From: Diphasiastrum complanatum
Taxonomy: Eukaryota > Streptophyta > Lycopodiopsida > Lycopodiales > Lycopodiaceae
DNA length: 64,000 nt
NCBI GenBank assembly: GCA_029204225.1
Contig: MU832181.1
Coordinates: forward strand, 19,249-83,248
Direction of reading: 5' to 3'
In this document: positions 45,480 through 58,000 of the stretch, in pieces
Position numbering within the stretch: position 1 is the first letter of the stretch
How the letters are laid out: the number at the start of each line of letters is the position of its first letter
Position numbers and translations under genes: made by a program
Notes under the pieces: generated by a model
What the model was told of the DNA's origin: nothing
Databases searched by the model: none
The model's input: only the letters and a program-made list of their open reading frames with translations

Positions 45480-46022
45480 CTATGTTCTGACCACCTTGGA
45501 TTTGGTAAGCTTATGCCAGATTGAATCCCCATACAGCATCACTTTTTGATTCAGTTCCTGCTTAATTGATGGATATTTATCTTTGGGAGTCATCTCTCCA
45601 GCTTGCAGCACCTTTAGAGTTTGTTCTCCTATCTGATGGACAGGAGTGTGAACAGGACTTGGTAAATTTGACATTGCCACTACCTCAATCAGTCCTTGTA
45701 CAATGTCACTCATCTTTGGCCTAGATTTTGGTTGTCTCATCAGACATCGAGAAGCAAGATACACAATCTTTTGTGCTGCTTTCAAGGAGTACTGTCTTTC
45801 TAGTCTAGGATCCATCATTAGATGAAACTTTTTGTGATCAGCAACATAGGGCTTCACCCATTCTAGAAGCCTTCTTTCATTCTTGGGGCGGTTTTTGTCC
45901 ACAGCTTTTCTTCCTGTCAGCAGCTCAAGCAGAACAACTCCAAAGCTCCAAACATCGCTCATACAAGTTAGATGCCCGGTATTAACATACTCTGGAGCTG
46001 CATAACCAGGCGTCCCAACAAC
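45480..46022 (-). CDS. RLCK exon 4: activation segment to C-terminus
   Basis: Encodes residues 266-445. Begins [19 protein letters not shown] after tttgcag|; includes [40 protein letters not shown] and [20 protein letters not shown]. The tail [13 protein letters not shown] parallels the 'lw.kr' type ends of PCRK1 relatives. Confidence 0.9.
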   Translation of the reverse strand, partial: VVGTPGYAAPEYVNTGHLTCMSDVWSFGVVLLELLTGRKAVDKNRPKNERRLLEWVKPYVADHKKFHLMMDPRLERQYSLKAAQKIVYLASRCLMRQPKSRPKMSDIVQGLIEVVAMSNLPSPVHTPVHQIGEQTLKVLQAGEMTPKDKYPSIKQELNQKVMLYGDSIWHKLTKSKVVRT

Positions 46023-49000
46023 CTGCAAAACATATGTACTTTTCAGTTTTTTGGTGTAGAAGCAGCTGGAACATGGCAAAAAGATGTCCTATGTTTGTTC
46101 AATTATCCTAAATTTTTCATCATATTTATTGACATGACAGTGAGCTATCAAAGGCAAGCCATGTGAGCTCATTTCAGCAGTTTGGCAAAGTGCATAGCAA
46201 ATCAAAAAGTTGAGACTTTGTGTTATGGCTGGCTACATGGAAGATGTGAACCATCCATATAGCCCCAGTTAAAAAAAAAAAGGCTTTTTGTTGCAGATTA
46301 TAATCTCTGCAGCTCATGAAACTGCTTAACTGAGAAAGTACTAGCAGCATGAAGATAATCTACTTCATTCAAAAAGATCCTGAAGAGTTGCTTCAACAAT
46401 ACTTTATCACGCTTTTGGATGACGGCAGTCTAATCCTTCCAACATGTCAACAACTCTAAGAAACCCAGTGTAAAGTGCAGATCATGAATCACCAGTGGCA
46501 ATCATATAATCTGAAAAGAAAAGGGTGACTATTCTTTGATAGTCCAAATAGGCCTCAGGAAACATTGTGAACAGGTGCTGCCACTCTCAACAATGAATCA
46601 AAAAGAAATGTGAAGGGACGTCCAACGGCAAAATCTAAGATTGTGATGTTCACTGCCACCCTCCACATTTATCTTCTATCAGTATTTCAATCACCACTCC
46701 TGCTAGGGAGTATGATTTTCATTTTAACCGTCTCACCAGTTTCTAGCATATCCATGCTAAACTTCAGTATCATAATGCATTCAGAATTAATTTCTTCATG
46801 AATGACGCTCACATTAAATTTTGTACATCGATGAGTGCCCTTTACATCCATCTTAGTACCAATATTGTTTGTGATCTCACAATTCCCTTGTTGAAATTCG
46901 CTTTCATTTTCAAAAGTTACTTCACCAAATCCATCCATTCTAGTGACATCAGATTAAAACATGAAAGGTTAAATATGCTTCATACTTGCAAATGTTGTCA
47001 ACATCACAAATTAGTGAAGTACAGAGAGGGAAGCTGGAGCTAATTTCCCAAACACAGCAGCAGTACAGTGCTAACCAAACAATTTTTCTGGTCGTGATAG
47101 GCTCTCCAAAATGCACAAGTCTTCCTTACAGGGTATCTTTTTGTTGCAAAACAAAGGAGTGTGATGAGGAGGACAAGGAGGATGCTGGAGATAATCTTAA
47201 ACTACCAAAGAGCTAAGAGCATTATGACCTAGGCCCAATAGGATTCAAACTTTTAGACTGAGCTAAACATTATAGGCGTAGATCATGATTCATGTTACAT
47301 GATATGTCGTTTATGTATACTGATCATAGACGTTCCGAAAGTGACCTGGGCTGGTTCTGTCACATACAGCACGTACCTTTTATTTTATCTACAAGTTAAT
47401 ACTCGTCCTAGGGTTACGCACACAACACATTGGCAAGATTGTGTCCCTCCCTTCAAAACTTTTAAACAACTCCACGTGCAACAGACTTGTTCCATGAGCT
47501 CTTATAAGTAGGTCATGTTTTATGAATTTGTGAAGTTCCATACATAAAGCTGATTTTCTAACATCTTCAAATAATGAAATTGAGAATTAACCTTCATGTA
47601 CGTTAAGATGATAAAATGAACAAAAAATAAGATGACACAATAAATAAAACTACAATGAAGGCATAAAAATGTCAAGGTGACCTGTGACAGGTGACCAACA
47701 CATAGTCACACTCTAACTGAGCTGTTGGATAATCACTTAGTGTACTTAAGTAGAATATATAGCAGATTAAATCTGAGTTTGAAATCTCTCTATGAGATAG
47801 TGTAATATGGACATAATATTCAATCTGGATAAAGAGATGACAAACTAATCTGTGATGGTAAGCAAGCAAATTTCGTACCCCACAAAAGTAACTGTTACAT
47901 ACCGCTGTACTGACATGACTATCACCAATGTCAGGCCCTTGTCTTGCCAAACCAAAATCTGAGAGCTTGGCATTTAAGGCACCATCAAGAAGAATATTAG
48001 AAGTTTTGAAGTCACGAAATATAATCTGAAAAACAGCAAAATGAGTTAGTGGTAAGTACAAATGTCAAATATCAGCATGTACAAAAATACTTGGTGATTT
48101 GATCCTTATTTTTTGACACATAAGCAATGAAAGCATCACTAAATAGAGAAAATGTCCAGAAAAGCAGAACTGTTACCCTTAAAATGACAATTTGAAAAAC
48201 TATAAACTTCTAGAAACCATTGCTGCACTTTGCAAATTCACAAAGATTTGGCATTTTCTTCATCTAAGCTGCCAAATATAAGAGCCCAAACATGTAAGAT
48301 AAAGCTTTATGTTGTGTTACTTAATTTAATGAAGAAACGAGGAACAAGCTCAAGAAAGTGCTCTAGATTTGCTATAGATTGACAAGTGAGAACAATACCA
48401 AGGTTTCTCATTTTTACTGTTATTTGTAAGTTAAAAATACATCAAAATGAACAGAAGCAGATTTTAAATCATGTCCAGGAACCACATGCCATGTCAATAT
48501 CATCAACAAGAAAATAACATAAGGGTACATGTTGTTGACCAACCAATTTACTGTCATCGCTATTGTCATTGTTGCTTATAGGTATGTTCGAGGTACACTT
48601 GGAAGCACAGATCATCTTACCAAAAAGCTCAATTTATTATTCTATCTTATTCCAACTGACTGTCATCCCTATAGCCATTGTTGCTTATGGTTATGCCCGA
48701 TGTAGGCTCCAAAGCACAGATTGTCTTCAAAAGATTCAATTGGTTAAATTTCTATCCCATCTAACAAAGGATGGTACTATATAAGTCCCAAATTTGGCAA
48801 TATGAAATGCATATAGTAAGTTCCTTTTACAGAAATTGGGTCCATAAGCACAAAGGCCCAAAGCCAATGTTCCTCCAATAAGTGGTGAGTTGATTAGGAA
48901 TTCTTCTCCTCTGCATGAGGTCTAGAGTTCAGCTCAAATCCAGTGCACTTATGAGGACATACAAGGAAAAATAAAAGAACTCATACTTTTCTTAGTGGTC

Positions 49001-52000
49001 TCAAAAGCACAATGGCTCGTTCAACAGTTAACTCTTTCTTAGCAAAATTTAGTGTGCTCCTATTAACCTCTCTCACAATTCATATTTGACACCTTCATGT
49101 TTGTGCATTGTCAGCTACCACACCAGTTGCTACTATGATAAGATTTTAATTGACATCTCTAACATGTCTGTTTTGTTCTCCCAAGTCCATGCTTAATTTA
49201 CTACATTTTGAATGTATCTTGTGAGTTTGGGGAATTTTTTTGCTATTAAGACAGCATTTTTTAGAAGCTTTGATGTTTCCTTGACCTATCCAGAAAACCT
49301 TTCTACCACTTGGACTTCAAGCTTTCGAAACAAGAAGGGCATAAAATCAATTAACTAACTTGAACTAAGGATGCCTTAGTCAAGAATCTCAAGATCCAAA
49401 TGATAATTTTTACCTTTTAAAGCATAGCTTTGTGGTATACAGAATGGATCTCTACGGAACATTTTTTCATAAGTATCCTTTTTTTTTTTATTTTGTTCAG
49501 AACATGTTTTTTCCAAGAATTGAAAAAAAAATACACGATGTACTTATTGGGCCTTAGAAAGGTTAAATTAGTGTCAAAAAACAATCTAGTGATTTTGACA
49601 ACATGTCAAATGTTTTGTGCTGAAAAAATGACGAGAAAGTATATATCATAATGATTGTTGGCAACTTTTATTGGAAAAGAAATGTTTCAGTAGTAGAGAG
49701 AAGTATGCATACAACAAAGTAAGGGGAGGTTACGGGTTTAGGGCGAAAAGAAGAGAAAGAAATAAAGATATATTCATTTTTTCAAGGTACCAAAAAATTT
49801 ATACGTCATGTGGGAGCACAATAGATTTCTTGAATTCAACAAAATTAGACATTTCACACTAATAACCATACTCTGAAATGAAACATGTACCAAAGTAGTT
49901 TTGCTCAAAAGTAAGACAAATTGCTAGAGCAACAACTGGTCTACAACAAAATGACCAATGCTACTTATCACTGACCTAGATCTATAGCCTATAGCTATCA
50001 TGCATCCATTTGTGCCAAAGATATGAAAAATGTAGCGATCCTTGTCGTAGATAAAGGTTGCAGTGCATGAGGGGCACTTATGAGGAGGTATCCTAGTTTG
50101 ATCATCATTGTGTGAGCCGTGATGCTGCTAGTCATGTTGTCTGTTGCTGAAGTCTGCAGTCAATGTGACGAGTGTGTATCTTTCCATCATCCTTGGGTCT
50201 GCATCTGAGTCCACGAACTGTACTCTGTCATTGTCAGAAAAAGAAAAAAGTGATTGTGTTCTGCACATGTCCCTCAATGTGGGTCTGAGAAGAAACACCT
50301 TTTGTAGCATCAAGGCTACAAATATCTTGTCCTCATATGCAATCAATGAGCATAGTGTGGTTGGTTGGTTCGAAAATAGGCAATAATCTCTCCATCTGTA
50401 TCAACCTCATCAAGACTGCATAGTTGGCATATCTTGTCTTCCATGGAGATCCCCTAGAATCTACCTATCTCCACTTGAAGCTGAAATTCTAAACTATCCC
50501 ATTGTATATTTGTGACTATGTAACTGACCTAACACCGTATATCATGGTAGACTCAAGTCCTCATACAAAGAGTGTCCAATAGAAGTCTAGCTTGACCCCT
50601 AGAGGCCCTGTCTACACTCATGGTGTGTATGCAAGGTAAATATACCATTAAATATATGAGTGATTCCCTCAAAAACATGTGAAGGTGGTATGTGTTATAT
50701 CTCCCTTAGATCTCCAATTGCCTTGAAGGTTGACGCACACCCCATACCAGTGACAACGCACCGTATCCGCCCATCCAAAGGGTCACAACCAACCTGTAAT
50801 AGATCCTAACAGCACAGTAAGGCAAACACTAACTGATCCACCCAACCTTGCCTACTCCCTGATATAGAGTAAGCCCCTCCTAGCCCAGTGTGAGGACTGA
50901 TAGCATGCATATTGCCAAGTGTCGGCCACGTGGCATTGACGTTGCCCACTGCATGTCGGGACCCAACGTGGGGTCCTATCCTGCTGACAGGGTCCCTATA
51001 CTGTGTTAGGCCCGCCATGACTATGGACCATGCTGGGGCACACTACTCACACTGTCATGCCCTGTTGGTCGTGTACGCTGGACACGACCCTGACTGTGGT
51101 ATCTGACCTCCTGTGTTCTCTAGGGTTCGGCACTAGTCACGTGCTCGTAACACTCCCTCCCCCTTAAGAACCATCTTGGTCCTCTAAGACAAAGTCTGGA
51201 AAAATCTTGCGAAGGACGCTTCCTCTTTCCCAAGTGGCATTCTCAACAGGCTGATCATTCCACTTGACCAGATATTCTCGGTATAGAGTATGACGAGTCT
51301 GCGTCTCTCTACTATCAAGAATCTCCTCTGGCTCATGTGGAGGTTGCTGAGAATCCAATGGGAGAACTAGAACACTGTCCCCTACCAGATTTTCTGATCT
51401 GGCTAAGGCTTTCCGTAACTGACTTACATGAAAGACTGGAAAGACCTTACTACTGTGTGAGAGTTCTAGTTCATAGGCGACCTCGCCTAGTCTCCTACTG
51501 ATGGTAAAGGGACCACAATGCCTAGGAGATAACTTAGCACACACTCCCGATTTGAGGGTTTTAGAGTCAACTGGGACTCTCAAGTAGACTTTCTCACCAG
51601 CGGAGAACTGCACATCCCATCTGCGTGGATCTGCATAATGCCTGGCTCGATCCTGGGACTGCCTAATGCTATGCTTAGCATGTTCTATCATCTGGTTTAG
51701 GTCTTCTAAACCTCGTTTTGTTGTAGACGAGGATGTCATCTAAAAATACGACTACAAACTTACCCAAGTATGGTCTGAGGACACTGTTCATCAAGGTCAT
51801 AAAGGTAGCTGGAGCATTTGTGAGCCCAAACGGCATCACCTTCAACTCATAATGATTATGACGAGTCCTAAAAGGTGTTCTTGGGACATCTTCCGACTTT
51901 ATACGGACCTGATGATATCCCGATCTGAGGTCTATTTTACTGAAAAACTTAGCCCTGTCGAGTTGATCAAACAACTCGTCTGCCCGAGGCATAGGGTACT

Positions 52001-55000
52001 TATTCTTAATTGTGACTTTATTGAGGGCTCTGTAATCTACGCAAAGACGCATAGACCCCTCCTTCTTTGTCACCAAATGGACTGGCGAGGCCCATGGTGA
52101 ACTACTGGTCTGAATTTGGCCTTCCCAAGATAATTTGTTAACTGCCTAGTTATTTCTTCATCCTCTGTTCGGCTGACCTGATACGGAGGTTTAGAAACAG
52201 GTGCTGTACCTGGTACGAGGTTTATTACATGATCTACCTCTCTGCTAGGTGGAAAGCCATGTGGCAAATCTTCAAGAAAAACATCTTTAAATTTAGACAA
52301 TAAGGTTTCTAATTTACTGATTTTTTGCTGTAAAGAACTGGAAATAGAAACTTTAGGAATAAACTGAAAGTCACATAAGAATACCGATGGTCGTCGTCTC
52401 CGATTAGCTGACAGAGCTCTGAACTGCAGACCATAGGACTGTTGGAAACATCATGCTCCCCATGCAACTGGATCTCTCGGCCTTTATGCTGAAACTGAGG
52501 GTGTTCTCTTGATAATTTCTATGGAGGGAAGGTCCTAAACTGTAGAGCCAGTCTCTCCCGAGAACAATGTCTGTGCGATCCAGGTGCATTATCTGAAAGT
52601 TTATTTCATCTTGGTACCCCTGAATACCAAGATTTAAGTTACTTACCATAGTTTCCCAAATTTTCTTATCTTCACCCTTAGCTAGTGCAACTATGTACCT
52701 ATGCTGACTAGGTACTTCTGGAAGTTTAGTTTTTTAACCAGGGTGTAGTTGATGAAATTATGGGTCGCCCCATCATCAACCATAACTCTAACTGACTGGT
52801 TACCAACTTTTCCATGCATACGTACTAGGTCATGCGGCCCAAAGCTGAAGGGTCTCGCTAGCATTGCAGAGGTTAGCTGGCAACACTGTTCATGGTCTTC
52901 ATGAAACACTTTAATCTCGGAAGCTGCCGAAAACTTACGGTCTGAACAAGATGAACTTTTTTTTGACCTTTTTTATCTTGCTTAGTGAAAGGCCCCTTCA
53001 GACACTGTCTGACTGTGTGTCCCTTGCCCATGCACACAAAGCACAAACGTTCTTGTTTGGCTTTCTCAAAATCTTCTGGTCTTAAGGGCTGTATGAGCGA
53101 TGGGCGTTTCTGAGGAGCTTCGCCATTGATTTTATCTTCTTTCTTTCTTTTTTAAAAATTTATTTTTAAATTGAAAGTCTTTTTGAGGAGGCTGCTCAAA
53201 AAGGGGTTGTTGTCTCGCCCTCTTCCTACCCACTAAATCATCATAAATTTGAGCATATCTGAGAGCTTGCTCTAGGGTAGTAGGCGAGTTTCTCTGGACC
53301 TCTACTTTATATTCAAGGACAAATCCCTTGATTTTCTGATAATCATCCATATTTTTAATTTTTAAAATTGCTTCTCGATACTGCGAGATATATTGGATTA
53401 GGGACTTGTCCATTACTGTTTTCTCCTAGGCTTCCCAAACTCTATCAAGTTCATTTTACGGTAGGAATTCTCTTAGGAAGGCTTCTTCAAAGACCTTCCA
53501 TGACCGGGGAGTCTGCCCAGTCTCCTAGAGATTTAACCACCACTTATAGGCCATGGGCCCTAAGGAAAGACTAGCCTCAATAGCTTGCAAATGGTCAGGG
53601 GTCTGTTTAAGAGCATGAATGTTCTTCCATTTGCTGAGGAAGGTTTGTAGAATGTCTGCGTTCTATCCTTCTCTTCCCCAATAAAAGTAGGAGGTTTTAA
53701 GTCTTTAAAGACACTGGGGTGAGACCATAGGCTTACCCGAAACTGATGGAAGTGGAGAAGGGGACAACTGAGAAGTGGAGGGAAGGCTTCCTTTCGCGGA
53801 ACTCAAAATTAAGCCTTTGAGTTCAGCGAACGAGTCATCCACACTGGACTTGAAATTGGCTAATGCCAACTTCAGTTCATCCACCTCTGTTACCAAGTGG
53901 AGAAACTGCTCCTTGGTAACCAATTCGTCGAATTCTTCGGCGAATTGTTTCTGTTCTTCAACTTCCAATGGTTCTTTCCCTTTATTGAACCTCAGGGATT
54001 CCGTTTCTAATTCATCAATGCCTCTTGTCAGGGGTTGATTAGGTCCCGGAGAAGTGGTCATTTTCAAAGATAGAAAAAGAGTGCCTGACGTTTTCTCTCA
54101 AAAACAGTCGAAAAGACTAATTTATAACTGTACAAAAGAGGGAAAGAAGACTTAGCTATTTCTGAGGACTGTACTTCCAAAGAAAATACGAATAGGAACA
54201 CCCTCAGCTCTTCCACAACAAATCTCAGATCTGCTGTCCCGGAAAAATCCAAGTTTGAAGCCCAAATAATGTTTCAAATTTCCGGAATCTTGGAGGAAAT
54301 TGCTTGCTGCCTTACTAGCAGACCTGTGGCTCTGAAAAATTGAGTAGAAAGCCGAAAAGGATGCAAGAAAAATCTGAAATTTCTTGCTCTCCCCCCTCGC
54401 TGTCTGATTAGGACTCTGTCTGGCCAAGATTTATCAAATTTGAGGCCCAAAACTCGGTTGAAATTCGGATGTGACCTCAGGTCCTTGGTCGCTGGTCTGT
54501 GGCAAGAAACATCGGTGCCCAAACTTCTGAAAATCACAAAAAACAGGGATGAATTTTCGTTTTTTTTCTCTTCCCTGTCCAGCGCTGGCCCTGCTACTAA
54601 TTTTCAGGTTAGAACCCGCTCTGATCTACTCGAAATTTCGCACGAAATTCAGAAGTGAAGGCTGACTGTGCAGCGATGGATCTGCTTGCCACTTCCTACT
54701 CCAATTCCGCTCTGAAATCCACAATCTACTCACAAAAAACAGGGACAAATCCCTGGTATTCATCGCTGGACCTGTGCAAGGACATCTACCTCAGAAATCG
54801 TGGAAATTCCCCCAAAATTGGATGAATAGAAGGCTGTTCCTGCGACTTCTCTCCTCTATGCCTTTCTGAGAATCTGAGAAATCTTTCCTATCTTCTGATA
54901 GCTTTCTCTACTGCTGCTACTAAGCTCCCAAAGATGGAGATGGCTCTGATACCAGTGTAATAGATCCTAACACCACAGTAGGGCAAACACTAACTAATCC

Positions 55001-58000
55001 ACCCAACCTTGCCTACTCCCTGATATAGAGTAAGCTCCTCCTAGCCCAGTGTGAGGATTGATAGCATGCATACTGCCAAGTGTCGGCCACGTGGCACTGA
55101 CGTGGCCCACTGCACGTCGGGACCCAATGTGGGGCCCTATCCTGCTAACAGGGTCCCTATATTGTGTTAGGCCTGCCATGACTATGGACCGTGCTGGGGC
55201 ACACTACTCACACTGTCATGCCCTGTTGGTCGTGTACGCTGGACACGACCCTGATTGTGGTATCTGACCTCATGTGTTCTCTGGGTTCGGCACTGGTCAC
55301 ATGCTCGTAACATGACCCACCCCCATGCACTGGAGCTATCGACATCATCATGCCTAGTCAAGCCTCCTGCGATAACTGGTATCCCATACCACCAACCATC
55401 GCCCTTGGCTCTCCCTAGCACACATCTCCCGGCTTGGAGATACATCCTGGCTAATGCACGTACTCTCCATCCACCAACTCCTGGGTAAACTGAGTGAATG
55501 GCAAAAGGGAAGCCCCACCACTATATAGGCATAGCATAGTGGGTCCCATCAGGCACGGTCCTGACAACGACACATGACCACTTAGGATGCTGACGCGTGG
55601 CACCAAAACATGTCGATAACGCCAACAAACCTGCGTCATGCCCCTTGCGAGACCGTCACTGAAGGGTGTACCGTTATGGTACATAACATTTCCTCCCCCA
55701 TAAAAACTTCCTTCTATGGGAGAAAACCAGGAAAACTAAGTCTCAAATTGTCTTTCTTTTCCCAGGTGTCCTCATCATCTGACTTACCTTTCCAACGAAT
55801 CAGATGTTCAGAAATCAAATAATTTCTCAGCTGATGACATCGGGTATCCATGATCCTGTCTGGTTCATGGGGTACAAAAGCAGTCAAATCCTCCAATAAC
55901 ACTAAATCATAAGGTTATCCTTTCCACCAAGTCGTTCCTTTTAATGACTAACATGGAATACAAGATGGACCACCAACAGGGATTTCTAGTCGATACGCAG
56001 CCCTACCAATTTTGTTAACAACTTTAAAGGACCGCTATAACGTGGAGATAACTTCGGACATTTCCTCGTTCGAAGTGTCTTAGAGTCCTTTGGGATTCTA
56101 AGATACACCCAATCACCGATCTCAAATTCTCGAGGAGAGCGGCTTCGGTTAGCATAGAATTGGGCTCGGATCTTAGGCCGATCTAATGCTTTCGCTAGCC
56201 ACCTGCAACATTTCCTGCATATCATGCAAGAAATCCGTTGCAGCTTGTACCTTGAGACCCTTGAGTCCAACAGAGATAGGGAAACGAGGCTGAGTTCCAA
56301 CCAACGGGCCTTACAATCCCTAAGGTCCGCGACATCACAAATATACTTAAGAGACTCGTGATCTGTCATAACCATGAATTAAGATCCGTACAAATAATAT
56401 CTCCAGATCTTTAATGCGTGGATGACAGCAAAAAGTTCCTTCTCATAAGTAGAATACCTACTTTGAGCTCGGTCCAACTTCTTGCTTTCGAAATCCACAT
56501 GTCTACCATCCTAGTAAGAGACTGCATCCACCACATAGTCACTAGCATCCGTTTCCAACAAGAAAGGTTTGCTAGGGTCTACTATGTGTTAAATAGGGGC
56601 CGTAGATTTGATTAAGTTCATCGGTGCCTTCCGGCTTTCTTCTTATTACCCTTTTTAGTTTCTCTTTTGGCTTTCTTCACTCCCTTAAGAAGATTCGTTA
56701 GAGGCAATGCAATTAAGGCATAGTCTTTAATGAATTTATGGAAAAAACCTGTGGAACCCAAAAAAGATTTAACTTCCCTAATGGTTTTCAGGATAGGCCA
56801 ATCACGAACTTTTTGGATCTTATTGTAATCGATCTCAAGACCTCGATCGGAAACGATATGTCCTAAGTATTTGAGTCTTGTCTGAAAGAACTCACACTTA
56901 GACTCCTTAGCATAAAGCTTTGCCTATCTTAGAATATCTAAGACCGTACGCAAATGCACCTCATGCTCCTCAAGAGTCCTACTGTAAATCAAGATGTAGT
57001 CCAAAAATACCACGAGAAACTTCCCTAGATAAGAATATCGTTCATCATCTGTCGGAAGGTTGCCGAGGCATTAGTTAGACCAAAGGGTAAAACTAAACAT
57101 TCAGTATGGCCATACCTAGAACCAGTTTAAGAAGCATCCCCCTCGTGGATTCTAATTTGATGGTACCCCGACCTAAGGTCCAATTTGGTGAAATACTTTG
57201 CACCATTCAATCGGTCCATTAACTCGTCCATTCGAGGTAAGGGATAACGGTTCTTAATAGTCATTTTATTAAGCTTCTTATAATCGACACAAAGATGAAT
57301 ACCACCGTCTTTCTTGCCGATTACCAAAACAGGAGCCTAGCAACCTCATCTTCTTCCTTCGGGCTCATCCTGTAAGGAAAAAGCGATACAAGAGAGCTGT
57401 CGGGAAGGAGATCTATGTGATGGTCTACCCCCAAGAGGGGTGAAGACCCTCGGCAACTGCTCAGGAAATATATCACTATATTCCTTCCTAAGTCTCTTAA
57501 AGATTTTGCCTCGGGCGTTGATTCTAAATTAACATCAGAAAAAGACAATGTTGAGGTCTGGTTCCACCCACATTGGCTGCCAGGTAGTTTACTGATGTTC
57601 TAACATCAAAAGGCAATAGACGCACATGTGCTAGCTGGCTGGAAACATGAAACCATCTTCCAGTTTTGTGGGCCTGTCTTAACCCATGCTTACAGCCACA
57701 AACCCTCATCTTCGATAGTTCACCACTTCTTCTATTTAGTTTGAAACATAGTTGCACTCGCAATTCTAGAATCACGATTTGAATTGCGATTCTAGAATCA
57801 CTGTCCAGAAAAACAGCGATTCACCCAGAATCGCTGTTTTTCTTTTTTTTTTAAACCAGGCAATATGGGTGTATGTAGAGAGAGCAAAAACAGATGATCA
57901 AGATAACAGTAGTTTCTGGTCCAATTTCATTAGTTTCAGGTCTAATTCCAGTGGTTTCAGAAAATTTTTTGGACCTGAAATCAACATTTTCAGGTTCATT

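Larger units (their letters stand above)
50795..55312 (-). mobile_element. Ty3/gypsy chromovirus, LTR-bounded deletion derivative
   Basis: A 4.5-kb minus-strand element within RLCK intron 2. It has two LTRs of 357-358 bp (54956-55312 and 50795-51152), a tRNA-Met primer-binding site at 54942-54954, a polypurine tract at 51153-51163, Gag, protease, partial RT and the integrase C-terminus with chromodomain. The flanks are CAACC on the left and TGACC on the right, possibly a diverged 5-bp target duplication (two transitions). RNase H and the integrase core are deleted. LTR identity is high but not complete, so insertion is neither recent nor very old. Confidence 0.92.

Noticed and set aside
46687-46938. 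Minus-strand ORF in RLCK intron 3
   Set aside because: Compared with the gene D family and retroelement motifs without a match; left as intron content.
50806-51106. Paired ORFs that recur at 54994-55267
   Set aside because: They lie in the two LTRs of one retroelement and repeat because the LTRs do.
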